Positions 7,713 through 16,055 of a stretch of DNA of 24,596 nucleotides are shown in pieces. Position 1 is the stretch's first letter. Every line of letters begins with the position of its first letter. The notes below the pieces were generated by a model. It made no database searches and was not told the DNA's origin. It worked only from the letters and a program-made list of their open reading frames with translations. The stretch comes from an uncultured Lentisphaeria bacterium (GTDB lineage: Bacteria; Verrucomicrobiota; Lentisphaeria; Victivallales; UBA1829). The stretch spans positions 1 through 24,596 of the forward strand of contig CAJMAW010000033.1 in the NCBI GenBank assembly GCA_905211485.1, in the 5' to 3' direction. The translations under genes were made by a program, and so were the position numbers.

Positions 7713-8147
7713 ATGCTTGAGCAGAGAGATTTGATTGGAACGATTTTTTACATGGCGAGGCGTGTGGAACGGATGGCGGATCGTCTGGCGCGGATTACGG
7801 GGCTTTCGGGGAGTCAGGCCAGACTTCTGGCCTTTCTGTCCATCAGCACACTGAAACAGGATATTTTCCAGAAGGATATCGAAGAGGAATTCGGAATCCG
7901 TCCTTCTTCCGTGACGGGGCTGCTTCAGACGCTGGAACAGGAAGGGATGATCACCCGGGAAGCGGTCAGTTCGGACGGACGGCTGAAAAAGATCGTCCTG
8001 ACCGGAAAGGCCAAGGAAATTCAGACGAAGCTCCTGACCGTTCATGAACAGATGATCCAACAGCTCCGCGGCACGATGAGCGAAGAGGCTCTCCGCCGTT
8101 TTCTGCGGAACTGCGAACAGATTTCCAGGCGAGCCGGAGAAATCTGA
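7713..8147 (+). CDS. MarR-family transcriptional repressor
   Basis: A 144-aa winged-helix regulator. The core reads LSGSQARLLAFL, QKDIEEEFGIRPSSVTGLLQTLEQEGMITREAVSSDGRLKKIVLTGKAKEI, which contains the recognition helix (IRPSSVTGLLQTLE) and the wing (SSDGRLKKIVLT) of MarR proteins, flanked by helical dimerisation segments. An in-frame TTG exists six bases upstream, but GAAGGGG is eight bases before the ATG at 7713, so that start is chosen. It sits directly before an RND efflux operon in the same direction, with a shared 13-bp sequence before both, so it probably represses itself and the pump and is released by a small toxic ligand. Confidence 0.93.
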   Translation: MLEQRDLIGTIFYMARRVERMADRLARITGLSGSQARLLAFLSISTLKQDIFQKDIEEEFGIRPSSVTGLLQTLEQEGMITREAVSSDGRLKKIVLTGKAKEIQTKLLTVHEQMIQQLRGTMSEEALRRFLRNCEQISRRAGEI

Positions 8148-8332
8148 AAACATGTGCATTCGCCCCTGTTGTTCTGTTGTTCCCGCTTCATTTCCTTCCC
8201 CTTCTTCTCTGAGTTCTGAGGAAAAAACTCGGGGAACCCTCCGGACTGAGCGGGGGGAGGAAGCTGACTGAGAAAATCCAGACGGAAAAGCGGAAAGTGG
8301 ACGGAAAATGAAAGTTTTTTATTGTATTATTT

Positions 8333-8345
8333 GTTTCCTAACTAA
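8333..8345. promoter_or_regulatory. MarR operator candidate, site 2 (efflux operon)
   Basis: GTTTCCTAACTAA is the exact reverse complement of site 1. It begins three bases after the -10-like TATTAT (8325-8330) and 44 bases before the first efflux gene. In the orientation of site 1 the arms read TAGTT/AACAA, so the palindrome is imperfect here. A matching -35 was not found. Confidence 0.68.
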
Positions 8346-8376
8346 ATAAAAGAGGTTGTTTTTCAGGAGGTGTCTG

Positions 8377-9501
8377 ATGAAGAAGAGAAAAATTTTGTCC
8401 GGGATATTTCTGACGCTGTTCAGTCTGAGCGCCGTTTCTGTACTGGGAGACGGCGGGACTCGGGAAGCGGAAGGAGATACCGTCCTGCCGTCCGTGCGCG
8501 TGGAGAAGGCTTCGGAGCTGACGGGAAGCGAAGCGAAGACGTACGTGGGGACGGTGTCCGCCTCGAAGACAGTGGACATTGTGGCCCGGATCAACGGGGT
8601 TCTCTGGGAGGCCGCCTTCAAGGAGGGGAGTCTGGTGAAGAAGGGAGACCTTCTCTTCCGGATAGAAGACACGATCTACCGTGAGAATGTCAATATCGCC
8701 CGCGCGACGCTCAAGCAGACGCAGGCCGAACTTGAATACGCCACGCGTGAAAAAGTCCGTTACGAACAGCTCTATCAGACCAACGCCACAGCGCAGACCA
8801 CTTATGAAGACGCTCTCCGCAGCTATCAGGTCTATCTCGGGAAACTGGATGAAGCCAATGCCGATCTTGTTCTTGCTCAAAACGATCTTTCCTATACCGT
8901 GATTCAATCCCCGCTCAACGGGAGAATCGGGAGAAATATTTACAGCGAAGGCAATTACATCACTCCGGAAAAAGGCACCCTTGCCACCATTGTCCAGTTT
9001 GATCCGATCAACATCCGTTTTGCGATGAGCGAATCCGATTTCTTCCGGCACAGCCGCAATGGACAGCTTGCCTCCGATGGCCTTGAAATTCTGCGTGCGG
9101 ACGGAGAACCCTACAAAGGCAAAGTCGAAGTCGATTTCATCGACAACCAGATTGATTCCAAAACCGGCACCATCATGATTCAGCTGGTGGGGGAGAATCC
9201 CGAGATGGAACTGATTCCGGGCGGCTACGTCATGGTGAAGTTCCGCGAGAAATTCCGCCAGGCGCTTCCCTCGGTGAGCGTCACGGCGCTGATGACGGAC
9301 GGGGAACACCATTATGTCTATGTCGTCACCCCCGAAAACAAAGTGGAGCGGCGCGACGTTGTCATCGGGCCGCAGGTGAAGGACCGCCAGGGAATCCTTT
9401 CAGGCCTCCGGGCCGGAGAAACTGTTGTCATTGCCGGCATCAACAAGATCAAACCGGGTGAAAAGGTCAACCCGGTGTTTGCCGGCGAAGGGCTCAGATA
9501 A
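8377..9501 (+). CDS. RND efflux membrane-fusion protein (AcrA/MexA type)
   Basis: A 374-aa periplasmic adaptor that links an RND pump to an outer-membrane channel. Residues 1-25 are a signal peptide (MKKRK then a hydrophobic run) without a lipobox cysteine, so it is not lipid-anchored as AcrA is. Then come the biotinyl-lipoyl half-motif VDIVARINGVLWEAAFKEG, a helical hairpin (about 95-165), the second lipoyl half with YTVIQSPLNGRIGRN, a beta-barrel and the C-terminal GLRAGETVVIAGINKIKPGEKV. The start is ATG at 8377 with a perfect AGGAGGTG; an upstream TTG (8356) is not used by this evidence. It is followed after 24 bases by the pump gene. Confidence 0.95.
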   Translation: MKKRKILSGIFLTLFSLSAVSVLGDGGTREAEGDTVLPSVRVEKASELTGSEAKTYVGTVSASKTVDIVARINGVLWEAAFKEGSLVKKGDLLFRIEDTIYRENVNIARATLKQTQAELEYATREKVRYEQLYQTNATAQTTYEDALRSYQVYLGKLDEANADLVLAQNDLSYTVIQSPLNGRIGRNIYSEGNYITPEKGTLATIVQFDPINIRFAMSESDFFRHSRNGQLASDGLEILRADGEPYKGKVEVDFIDNQIDSKTGTIMIQLVGENPEMELIPGGYVMVKFREKFRQALPSVSVTALMTDGEHHYVYVVTPENKVERRDVVIGPQVKDRQGILSGLRAGETVVIAGINKIKPGEKVNPVFAGEGLR

Positions 9502-9525
9502 AGGATCAGCAAAGGAGAAGCAATC

Positions 9526-12500
9526 ATGTTTTCAGCAATTTTCATCAGGAGACCGCGTTTTGCGCTTGTGATCTCCCTGTTTCTGATGCTGGGGGGAATC
9601 ATTGCCGCCAGCCGTCTTCCGATTGCGGAATATCCGCAGGTTTCTCCTCCGACGATCATGGTGATGGCCGCCTATCCGGGCGCGAGCGCCCAGGTGATTG
9701 CCGATACCGTGGCTTCGCCGCTGGAGTCGGAGGTCAACGGGACGGAGGACATGGTCTACTATTCCTCGCAGTCGGACAATCTGGGGAACTACACTCTGAC
9801 TCTCACCTTCAAATCCGGCGCCGATGAGGACATGGCGCTTGTAAATGTCAACAACGCGGTGAAACGCGCCGAGCACGCTCTCCCGACGGATGTGGTCAAC
9901 AACGGGATCACCGTGGTGAAACGCTCCAGCGACATGCTCGCGACCCTCGCCTTCTACAGCGACAATCCCGAGCATACTCCGCTTTTTCTGAGCAATTATG
10001 TCAGCATTCACGTGCGGGACGCCATCGCCCGGATCGACGGCGTCGGGCAGGCGGTTGTCTTCGGAGAACAGGAATACAGCATCCGGATCTGGCTTGATCC
10101 CTTCAAGATGCGCGCCTACAACATCAGTGATGAAGAAATCCGGAATGCCGTGGCGTCACAGAACATCCAGGCCGCCACCGGTTCGGTCGGCACCGAATCC
10201 AGCAGCCGCTGGATGCAGTTCAAGGTCGATGCCAAAGGACGACTGAGCACGCCGGAAGAGTTCGGGAACATCGTTGTCAAATCCACCGAAGAGGGGCGGC
10301 AGGTCCGGCTCTCCGACATCGCGAGAGTGGAACTCGGCGCCGAAACCTACAACAGCACGGGCACGTTCAACGGCCGCAGCTCCGTTGCCCTGGCGATCTT
10401 CAAGCTGAATGACGCCAATGCGCTGGAAATCATGAAAAACGTCAACAAGACGCTCGAAGAGCTCCGCCGGAACTTCCCCGACGGGCTGACCTGGGAAGTC
10501 GGTTACGATTCAACCCGTTTCGTGGTGGTTTCCATGCAGGAGATCATTGAAACGCTGATTCTCACCTTTCTCCTGGTCGTGGTGATCACCTATCTTTTTT
10601 TGCAGGACTGGCGTGCAACGATCATTCCTTCGGTCACGATTCCGGTATCGCTCATCGGCACCTTTCTTTTCCTCTATCTGCTGAACATGAGCATCAACAC
10701 CCTGACCATGTTCGCGCTGATCCTGGTGATCGGCTCGGTGGTGGACGACGCCATCTGCGTGACGGAAAACTGTACGCGCCTGATCGACGAGGAACATCTT
10801 TCCCCCTTCGATGCCGCGATGAAAAGCATGCAGCAGCTGACCGGAGCCCTGATTGCCACCACGCTTGTTGTTGTCGCCATTTACCTTCCGATCATGTTTT
10901 ACGGCGGGATGGTCGGCACCATCTACACGCAGTTTTCCGTGACGATGTGCATAGCTCTCTGCCTGTCGACGGTGAACGCCATGACGCTGAGTCCGGCGCT
11001 CTGCGCCCTGGTGCTGAGGCCGACAAAAACTCCGCGCGGTCTTTTCCGTCTGTTCAACATCGGGTTGAACTGGACCAGGAACTGCTATCTCTTCGTCGGA
11101 GGCATTCTGGTACGGCGCACGCTTCTGACGATCCTCCTCTTCGGACTGATTCTTTTCGGAAATTATTACTTCTACCAGCGTCTTCCCTCCGCGTTTCTGC
11201 CGGAGGAGGACAAAGGCACGCTTTTCTGTGAAGTGACGCTCCCTTCCGGAGCTTCGCTGCCGCGTACGGAAGAAGCGCTTGCGGAGGTTTCAGACCTGGT
11301 TCGCGACATTCCCGGAATCAACCAGATTATGACCGTCCCTGGACGCAGCCTGACGGCTGGCGAAGGGGAAAACCTCGGGCTTCTGATTCTCGATTTGAAA
11401 CCATGGGAGGAAAGGACAAGTCCGGAAACGCAGATCGGAGAGATTCAGGCCGAGGTGATCCGCCGGACTTCGGTTCTTCCCTCCGCAACGGTGAACACCT
11501 TTGTTCCTCCCGCCATCATGGGGCTGGGTGCCACAGGAGGCGTCACTTTCTCCCTGCAGGCGACAGGTGATCAGAATTCGCAGGAGATCTCTCAGACGAC
11601 CAATCATCTGCTTTCCAAAATCATGGAGACGGGGAAAGCGGTTTACGCCTTCACCTCGTTTGACGCCAGCACCCCGATGCTCTATCTGGACATCAACCGC
11701 GACAAGGCGGAAGCCATGAACATCCCCGTGAACTCGATCTTCAGCGCTCTCCAGAGTCAGCTCGGATCCTATTACATCAATGATTTCAACAAGTTCGGGA
11801 AGACTTACCAGGTCAAGACCCAGCTTGCTCCGGAACTGCGGGAAAACCTCAACATCATTGAGCAGCTCTATGTCACCAGCAGCACGGGAGAGAACGTCCC
11901 GCTCAGCGCAGTGGCGGATCTGCGCTGGAGTCTCGGTCCGCGGCAGGTGGAACGCTTCAATATGTTTCCCTCCGCCGCGGTCAACACTCAGAGCGTGGCG
12001 TCGTTCAGTTCCGGAGAAATGATGCAGCTGCTGGAAAAAATTGTCCGCGAAAATCTCTCGAAGGACTATCAGATCAGCTGGACGGACATGAGTTATCAGG
12101 AGAGCCAGAACGAAGGGAAGATCGTGAGTCTTCTGATGATCTCGCTGCTGGTGGCGTATCTCTTCCTCGTGGCGCAGTATGAGAGCTGGACCATGCCGAT
12201 TTCCGTGATGCTCTCTGTGGCGACCGCAACACTCGGAGCGATCCTGGCATTGAAATTCTGTGGAATGTCTCTGAACATCTACTGCCAGCTCGGACTTCTG
12301 ATGCTGATCGGGCTTACAGCCAAGACGGCGATTCTGATGGTGGAATTCTCCAAACAGGAACGCGACAACGGAGCATCGATTCCCGATGCGGCGCTGAACG
12401 GCATGCGCGTCCGTTTCCGTTCCGTGATGATGACGGCGCTCTCCTTTGTCATTGGAGTCTTTCCCATGGTTGTGGCCAGCGGAGCGGGGGCGGGCAGCCG

Positions 12501-12636
12501 GCAGTCGATCGGCGTCACGACCTTCTGGGGAATGCTTGTGGCGACCGTTCTGGGAATGATGTTCATTCCGGGGCTGTATGTGATTTTCCGCTCCCTTGCG
12601 GAAGCGGTCTCCGGATTCTTCCGCCGTCACTGGTGA
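9526..12636 (+). CDS. RND multidrug efflux pump, inner-membrane component (AcrB/HAE1 family)
   Basis: A 1036-aa proton-driven exporter of normal AcrB length with 12 membrane segments and two large periplasmic loops. The N-terminus (FIRRPRFALVISLFLMLGG, then LPIAEYPQVSPP) is typical. Proton-relay residues are present: Asp407 and Asp408 in GSVVDDAI, at the same numbers as in E. coli AcrB, and Lys933 in TAKTAILMVEF, matching AcrB Lys940. AAAGGAG lies eight bases before the ATG. It is co-transcribed with the membrane-fusion gene. No outer-membrane factor follows; the third component must be encoded elsewhere. Substrates cannot be read from sequence. Confidence 0.97.
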   Translation: MFSAIFIRRPRFALVISLFLMLGGIIAASRLPIAEYPQVSPPTIMVMAAYPGASAQVIADTVASPLESEVNGTEDMVYYSSQSDNLGNYTLTLTFKSGADEDMALVNVNNAVKRAEHALPTDVVNNGITVVKRSSDMLATLAFYSDNPEHTPLFLSNYVSIHVRDAIARIDGVGQAVVFGEQEYSIRIWLDPFKMRAYNISDEEIRNAVASQNIQAATGSVGTESSSRWMQFKVDAKGRLSTPEEFGNIVVKSTEEGRQVRLSDIARVELGAETYNSTGTFNGRSSVALAIFKLNDANALEIMKNVNKTLEELRRNFPDGLTWEVGYDSTRFVVVSMQEIIETLILTFLLVVVITYLFLQDWRATIIPSVTIPVSLIGTFLFLYLLNMSINTLTMFALILVIGSVVDDAICVTENCTRLIDEEHLSPFDAAMKSMQQLTGALIATTLVVVAIYLPIMFYGGMVGTIYTQFSVTMCIALCLSTVNAMTLSPALCALVLRPTKTPRGLFRLFNIGLNWTRNCYLFVGGILVRRTLLTILLFGLILFGNYYFYQRLPSAFLPEEDKGTLFCEVTLPSGASLPRTEEALAEVSDLVRDIPGINQIMTVPGRSLTAGEGENLGLLILDLKPWEERTSPETQIGEIQAEVIRRTSVLPSATVNTFVPPAIMGLGATGGVTFSLQATGDQNSQEISQTTNHLLSKIMETGKAVYAFTSFDASTPMLYLDINRDKAEAMNIPVNSIFSALQSQLGSYYINDFNKFGKTYQVKTQLAPELRENLNIIEQLYVTSSTGENVPLSAVADLRWSLGPRQVERFNMFPSAAVNTQSVASFSSGEMMQLLEKIVRENLSKDYQISWTDMSYQESQNEGKIVSLLMISLLVAYLFLVAQYESWTMPISVMLSVATATLGAILALKFCGMSLNIYCQLGLLMLIGLTAKTAILMVEFSKQERDNGASIPDAALNGMRVRFRSVMMTALSFVIGVFPMVVASGAGAGSRQSIGVTTFWGMLVATVLGMMFIPGLYVIFRSLAEAVSGFFRRHW

Positions 12637-12657
12637 AAATGCCCAGTTCTCCGGTCC

Positions 12658-12699
12658 TTCCCGGGAGAAGGAAAGCTCTCTTCTCATCCCTCCCGGGAA
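12658..12699 (+). other. GC-rich 3' hairpin after the efflux operon
   Basis: TTCCCGGGAG (12658-12667) pairs perfectly with CTCCCGGGAA (12690-12699) across a 22-base loop, starting 22 bases after the pump stop codon. There is no T run, so it is either a factor-dependent end or an mRNA-stabilising hairpin. Confidence 0.45.
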
Positions 12700-12719
12700 A
12701 AGAATTCTGCATTTCCGAT

Positions 12720-12748
12720 TTGTAAAAACGAGGGGAAAAGGTTATTAT
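12720..12748 (+). promoter_or_regulatory. Promoter candidate for the 120-aa gene and ugd
   Basis: TTGTAA (12720-12725), 17 bases, TATTAT (12743-12748). The leader would be about 100 bases and contains an ATGATG-rich, low-complexity stretch (12784-12838). Confidence 0.5.
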
Positions 12749-12858
12749 ACACCCGGCCCCCGGAAAGAAAAAGTCCGGCCCCGGATGATCATGATGACTG
12801 ATGGCCCGAGAATGATGACGATGGACATTGATGATGGACAGAAGGGAGATCCCGACGG

Positions 12859-13221
12859 ATGCAGAAACGGAACAGCGCCTTTTATGAAGTTCTCTCTTTG
12901 AAAAACCGGGTTGAACGGCATGAGGGGGACGCTTCCGCCGCATCCGTGTTCCAGATTGTCGAAATCGAATCGGAACGGGACGGCATTGTGTTCATTTCCC
13001 AGCACCTGGATGGGATTGAGATGTTCGAGGCGGTGCGTTATCCTCTGGTGAAGGGTCGGAATGTGCTAGAGCTGAAGCCGATGCGCATAGTCAATTCCCG
13101 TCTGGCGGGGCCCGGTGGCGGATCCGTCTCCTATCTGGGGGGCATTGCCGTTTTTGCCTCGGGTGCGGAACGGGAGGAGATAGCCGAAGAGTTTTTCCCC
13201 GGTGCGGAAATGGAATTCTGA
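12859..13221 (+). CDS. Hypothetical protein, 120 aa, upstream of ugd
   Basis: I do not recognise a family. The protein is soluble, acidic and without signal peptide or membrane segment. Readable parts are AASVFQIVEIESERDGIVFI (28-47), a beta-rich middle with YPLVKGRNVLELKP, and a glycine-rich LAGPGGGSVSYLGGIAVFA near 82-100. AAGGGAGAT lies eight to nine bases before the ATG. It is 73 bases upstream of ugd in the same direction, with a promoter candidate before it, so the two are probably co-transcribed. The frame has normal composition and the gap would otherwise be long, so I believe it is a gene. Confidence 0.68.
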   Translation: MQKRNSAFYEVLSLKNRVERHEGDASAASVFQIVEIESERDGIVFISQHLDGIEMFEAVRYPLVKGRNVLELKPMRIVNSRLAGPGGGSVSYLGGIAVFASGAEREEIAEEFFPGAEMEF

Positions 13222-13294
13222 CGCTGTTTCACGCGGAAGATTTCTGCTGAGGGGATAGGTGGAAATGTGATTCAGGAAAGCGCTCTGATCTGAA

Positions 13295-14677
13295 ATGAAG
13301 AAATCCATTCTTTGCATCGGGGGGGGATATGTCGGCGGACCGACGATGGCGATGATCGCCTTCAACTGTCCCGACTGGAAGGTGACTGTGGCGGACATCG
13401 ACGGAGAACGCATCCGCGCCTGGAATTCCGATGAACTGCCCATTTATGAACCCGGTCTGGACGGGATCGTGAAAGAGGTCCGCGGGCGGAATCTGTTTTT
13501 CACCACCGATGTGGTGACGGGCATCCGGGAGGCATCCATTATTTTTGTGAGTGTGAATACGCCGACGAAAACCTCCGGGGCCGGAGCCGGGAAAGCAGCC
13601 GATCTCCGTTTCTGGGAGAAATCCGCCCGTCTGATTATGGAACATGCGCAGGAGGGGAAGATTGTTGTGGAAAAAAGCACGCTTCCCGTCCGGGCGGCCG
13701 AAGCGATTCACCGGATTCTGCAGTCCAACACCAGGGGGCTCAAGTTCCACGTGCTTTCCAATCCCGAGTTTCTGGCGGAAGGGACTGCGATTGCCGATCT
13801 GCGCAATCCGGACCGTGTGCTGATCGGTTCCATGACCGTGCCAGACGGGCATGAAGCTGTTCAGACTCTGGTGGACATTTACGCCCGCTGGGTTCCCCGG
13901 GAAAAGATTCTCACCACCAATGTCTGGAGCAGTGAGATGGCCAAACTGGCCTCCAATGCGATGCTTGCCCAGAGAATTTCCTCCATCAATAGCATTTCCG
14001 CCCTTTGCGAAAAGACCGATGCGGACATTTCGGAGGTTTCCGGAGCCATCGGAATGGATTCGCGTATCGGGCCCAAGTTTCTGAAAGCTGGCGTCGGCTT
14101 CGGGGGATCCTGCTTCAGGAAGGACATTCTGAACCTGGTCTATCTCTGCCAGTGCTACAATCTCCCGGAGGTGGCGGACTACTGGGAACAGGTGGTGCTG
14201 ATGAATGAGTTCCAGGAACGGCGTTTTGTCCGGAAAATCGTGGAAGCGATGTTCAACACTGTCGCCGGGAAACGGATTGCCCTTTTCGGTTTTGCGTTCA
14301 AGGCGGATACCGGCGACACGCGCGAGGCGCCCGCCATCTATGTTTCCAGAATGCTTCTGGAGGAACAGGCCGATCTGGCCGTTTACGATCCGAAAGCTAT
14401 CCCGAACGCAAGAAAGGATCTGGCCGGATGCGCTGGGAAGATTCACTATTGTTCCGATCCTTATGAAGCTGTCCGCGGCGCCCATGCGATTGCGCTGCTT
14501 ACGGACTGGCGGGAATTCGCTTCTCTCGACTACGGAAAAATCTTTTCCCTGATGGAAAAGCCGGCCTTTGTCTTCGATGGACGCAATCTGCTGGATCACA
14601 GGGCTTTGTATGATCTCGGATTCAATGTCTATCCTCTTGGGAAGCCGGCTCTTTCTCACTTTGAAAAATCAAGGTGA
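13295..14677 (+). CDS. ugd: UDP-glucose 6-dehydrogenase, animal-type
   Basis: A 460-aa enzyme that oxidises UDP-glucose to UDP-glucuronate with two NAD+, feeding polysaccharide and uronic-acid synthesis. Visible: NAD-binding IGGGYVGGPT (8-17) and D34-x-D36 (VADID) after strand 2; SVNTPTK (86-92); E162 in FLAEGTA; K217 and N221 in EMAKLASNA; nucleophile Cys273 in GFGGSCFRKDILNL with Asp277; and the C-terminal sugar-binding FAFKADTGDTREAP. QRISSINSISALCEKT and NLVYLC are hallmarks of the longer eukaryotic-type branch rather than the short TuaD-type enzymes. There is no close ribosome site (AGGAAAG is about 15 bases away), though the N-terminal motif fixes the start. No glycosyltransferases are near. 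Confidence 0.96.
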   Translation: MKKSILCIGGGYVGGPTMAMIAFNCPDWKVTVADIDGERIRAWNSDELPIYEPGLDGIVKEVRGRNLFFTTDVVTGIREASIIFVSVNTPTKTSGAGAGKAADLRFWEKSARLIMEHAQEGKIVVEKSTLPVRAAEAIHRILQSNTRGLKFHVLSNPEFLAEGTAIADLRNPDRVLIGSMTVPDGHEAVQTLVDIYARWVPREKILTTNVWSSEMAKLASNAMLAQRISSINSISALCEKTDADISEVSGAIGMDSRIGPKFLKAGVGFGGSCFRKDILNLVYLCQCYNLPEVADYWEQVVLMNEFQERRFVRKIVEAMFNTVAGKRIALFGFAFKADTGDTREAPAIYVSRMLLEEQADLAVYDPKAIPNARKDLAGCAGKIHYCSDPYEAVRGAHAIALLTDWREFASLDYGKIFSLMEKPAFVFDGRNLLDHRALYDLGFNVYPLGKPALSHFEKSR

Positions 14678-14682
14678 CTTTT

Positions 14683-14740
14683 TGCCTGCTTTCCCTTATT
14701 CCCTCCTTCTCCGGTCCGGATTATTCAGGCACGGATTTTT
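14683..14740 (+). terminator. Possible terminator of ugd
   Basis: TGCCTG (14683-14688) can pair with CAGGCA (14726-14731); the loop holds a small hairpin TCCG/CGGA (14710-14720). CGGA and five T follow (14736-14740). A second candidate is GGGG-AAAAA-CCCC (14863-14875) followed by TTCACTTTTT. Either would serve the convergent pair; neither is strong. 14796-14866 between them is strongly purine-rich. Confidence 0.33.
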
Positions 14741-14906
14741 CCCCTTCTGTCTGCTCTTGCCCCGGAGTGTTTTTCCTGTCTTGGAAGGACAGCTGCAAGA
14801 GGGGGCGGAGACGGCAGAGAGGAGGGGAAAAAACGAAGAAAGAGCGGGAAGGAAAGAAGCGGGGGGAAAAACCCCTTCACTTTTTCTAGCGGGGGAACCC
14901 CCCCCT

Positions 14907-16055
14907 TCACTTCTTTTTCTTCGGGAACGGGATGCCCGGATCGATCAGCTTCGGGGAAGCGGGATCGGCGATGGAAAGCACGCGCAGTCCGAAAAAGTCG
15001 TCATTCGCATAGAGATACTGCCCGCTGACGGCGAGACTGCGGATATAGGCAAAAAAGAGTTCCGGACAGATCGAAAGCAAGACGGGGTTCTCCGGATGGC
15101 TGACGTCCGCCGCGGCGACACCGGATTCTCCTGCGGCCAGATAGACGTGCCGTGCGGGAGACACTTCGTTATTCAACGCGACGTCGAAGAGAAAAGTTCC
15201 GAAACATTCGTATGTGCCAAGAGAGGGGATTTTCCCGAGGACGGCGCAGTTTCCGTGACGGTCCGCAGGCGCAAGGATCTGGAATCCGCCGGATCCGTTG
15301 GCAAGGAAAAGATTCTGTCCGTCGTCGCGGATGCGCATGACCGTTCCCGGTCCGGAGTCCTGACGTTTCAGCAGCTTGCCCTTTTCATCGAAAATCAGGA
15401 TTCCCCTGACATCATTGGCTCCATAGAGATGCCTGCCGAAGCGGTGAAGGGAACGCAGAAAGTCTGAAGTGAAAGAAGCGGATGCGGAAGGAACGGCGGA
15501 TGCTCCGGAAAAAGCGGATTCGGGAGGGGAGAAGATCTGCAGGGAAAGTCTTCTTGCGGCGCAGAAAAGCTCTTTGCCGTCGAATGCAATTATTCCGCCG
15601 ACAGCTGCGGCGGGGCTTCCCGCGGGGGAACTGCTTCCGGTGAGAAGCGGTTTTTCCGGATTGGAAATGTCAATGCGGAAAATCCGCGGCGGCGCGGCAA
15701 CATACAGAGTGTTTCCATCGAAAGCAATGTCCTGCGGGACACAGCCGGGGAGGGGGACGGTGGAAAGGAGACGGGGCGCATCGGGACGGGAAGACAGATC
15801 GAAGAAATGAAGAGCCGGCTCCACGCTTCTGTTGTCCGTTCCTCCGGAAGAGAGAAGAAGCAGATTCCCGCGGACAGCTGTGATGCTGGGAACTGCGCAG
15901 ATGTCGGTTCCCGGATAGGAATTCTCGCCGGATTGTGCCGGACTTTTGGCTTCTTCTGCTGCGGTGGACAGTGTTCCGGAAGAAAAGAGAATCAGGAAAA
16001 ATCCGAGTCCGAGTGTGCGGGAAAGGGATCGGAGGAGTTTGTGATGGTCGGTCAT
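14907..16055 (-). CDS. Secreted LVIVD-repeat beta-propeller protein
   Basis: A 382-aa protein with a signal peptide (about 1-33: basic start, LGLGFFLILFSSG, TLSTAAEE). The rest is made of beta-propeller blades of the LVIVD type: LHFFDLSSRPDAPRLLSTV, IFRIDISNPEKPLLTGSS, AAADVSHPENPVLLSI and LRVLSIADPASPKLIDPG, with degenerate blades between. Such repeats are found in exported proteins and probably mediate surface or periplasmic binding; no catalytic residues are evident. It ends in KKKK. Its ATG overlaps the stop of the upstream 727-aa gene by four bases (ATGA), so the two are translationally coupled and probably work together. Exact partner or ligand is unknown. Confidence 0.85.
   Translation of the reverse strand: MTDHHKLLRSLSRTLGLGFFLILFSSGTLSTAAEEAKSPAQSGENSYPGTDICAVPSITAVRGNLLLLSSGGTDNRSVEPALHFFDLSSRPDAPRLLSTVPLPGCVPQDIAFDGNTLYVAAPPRIFRIDISNPEKPLLTGSSSPAGSPAAAVGGIIAFDGKELFCAARRLSLQIFSPPESAFSGASAVPSASASFTSDFLRSLHRFGRHLYGANDVRGILIFDEKGKLLKRQDSGPGTVMRIRDDGQNLFLANGSGGFQILAPADRHGNCAVLGKIPSLGTYECFGTFLFDVALNNEVSPARHVYLAAGESGVAAADVSHPENPVLLSICPELFFAYIRSLAVSGQYLYANDDFFGLRVLSIADPASPKLIDPGIPFPKKKK

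Noticed and set aside
12596..12901. 101-codon frame through the ATGATG-rich stretch
   Set aside because: No ribosome site or family match; it overlaps the pump end, the hairpin and the start of the 120-aa gene, and its Met/Asp content comes from a simple-sequence tract.
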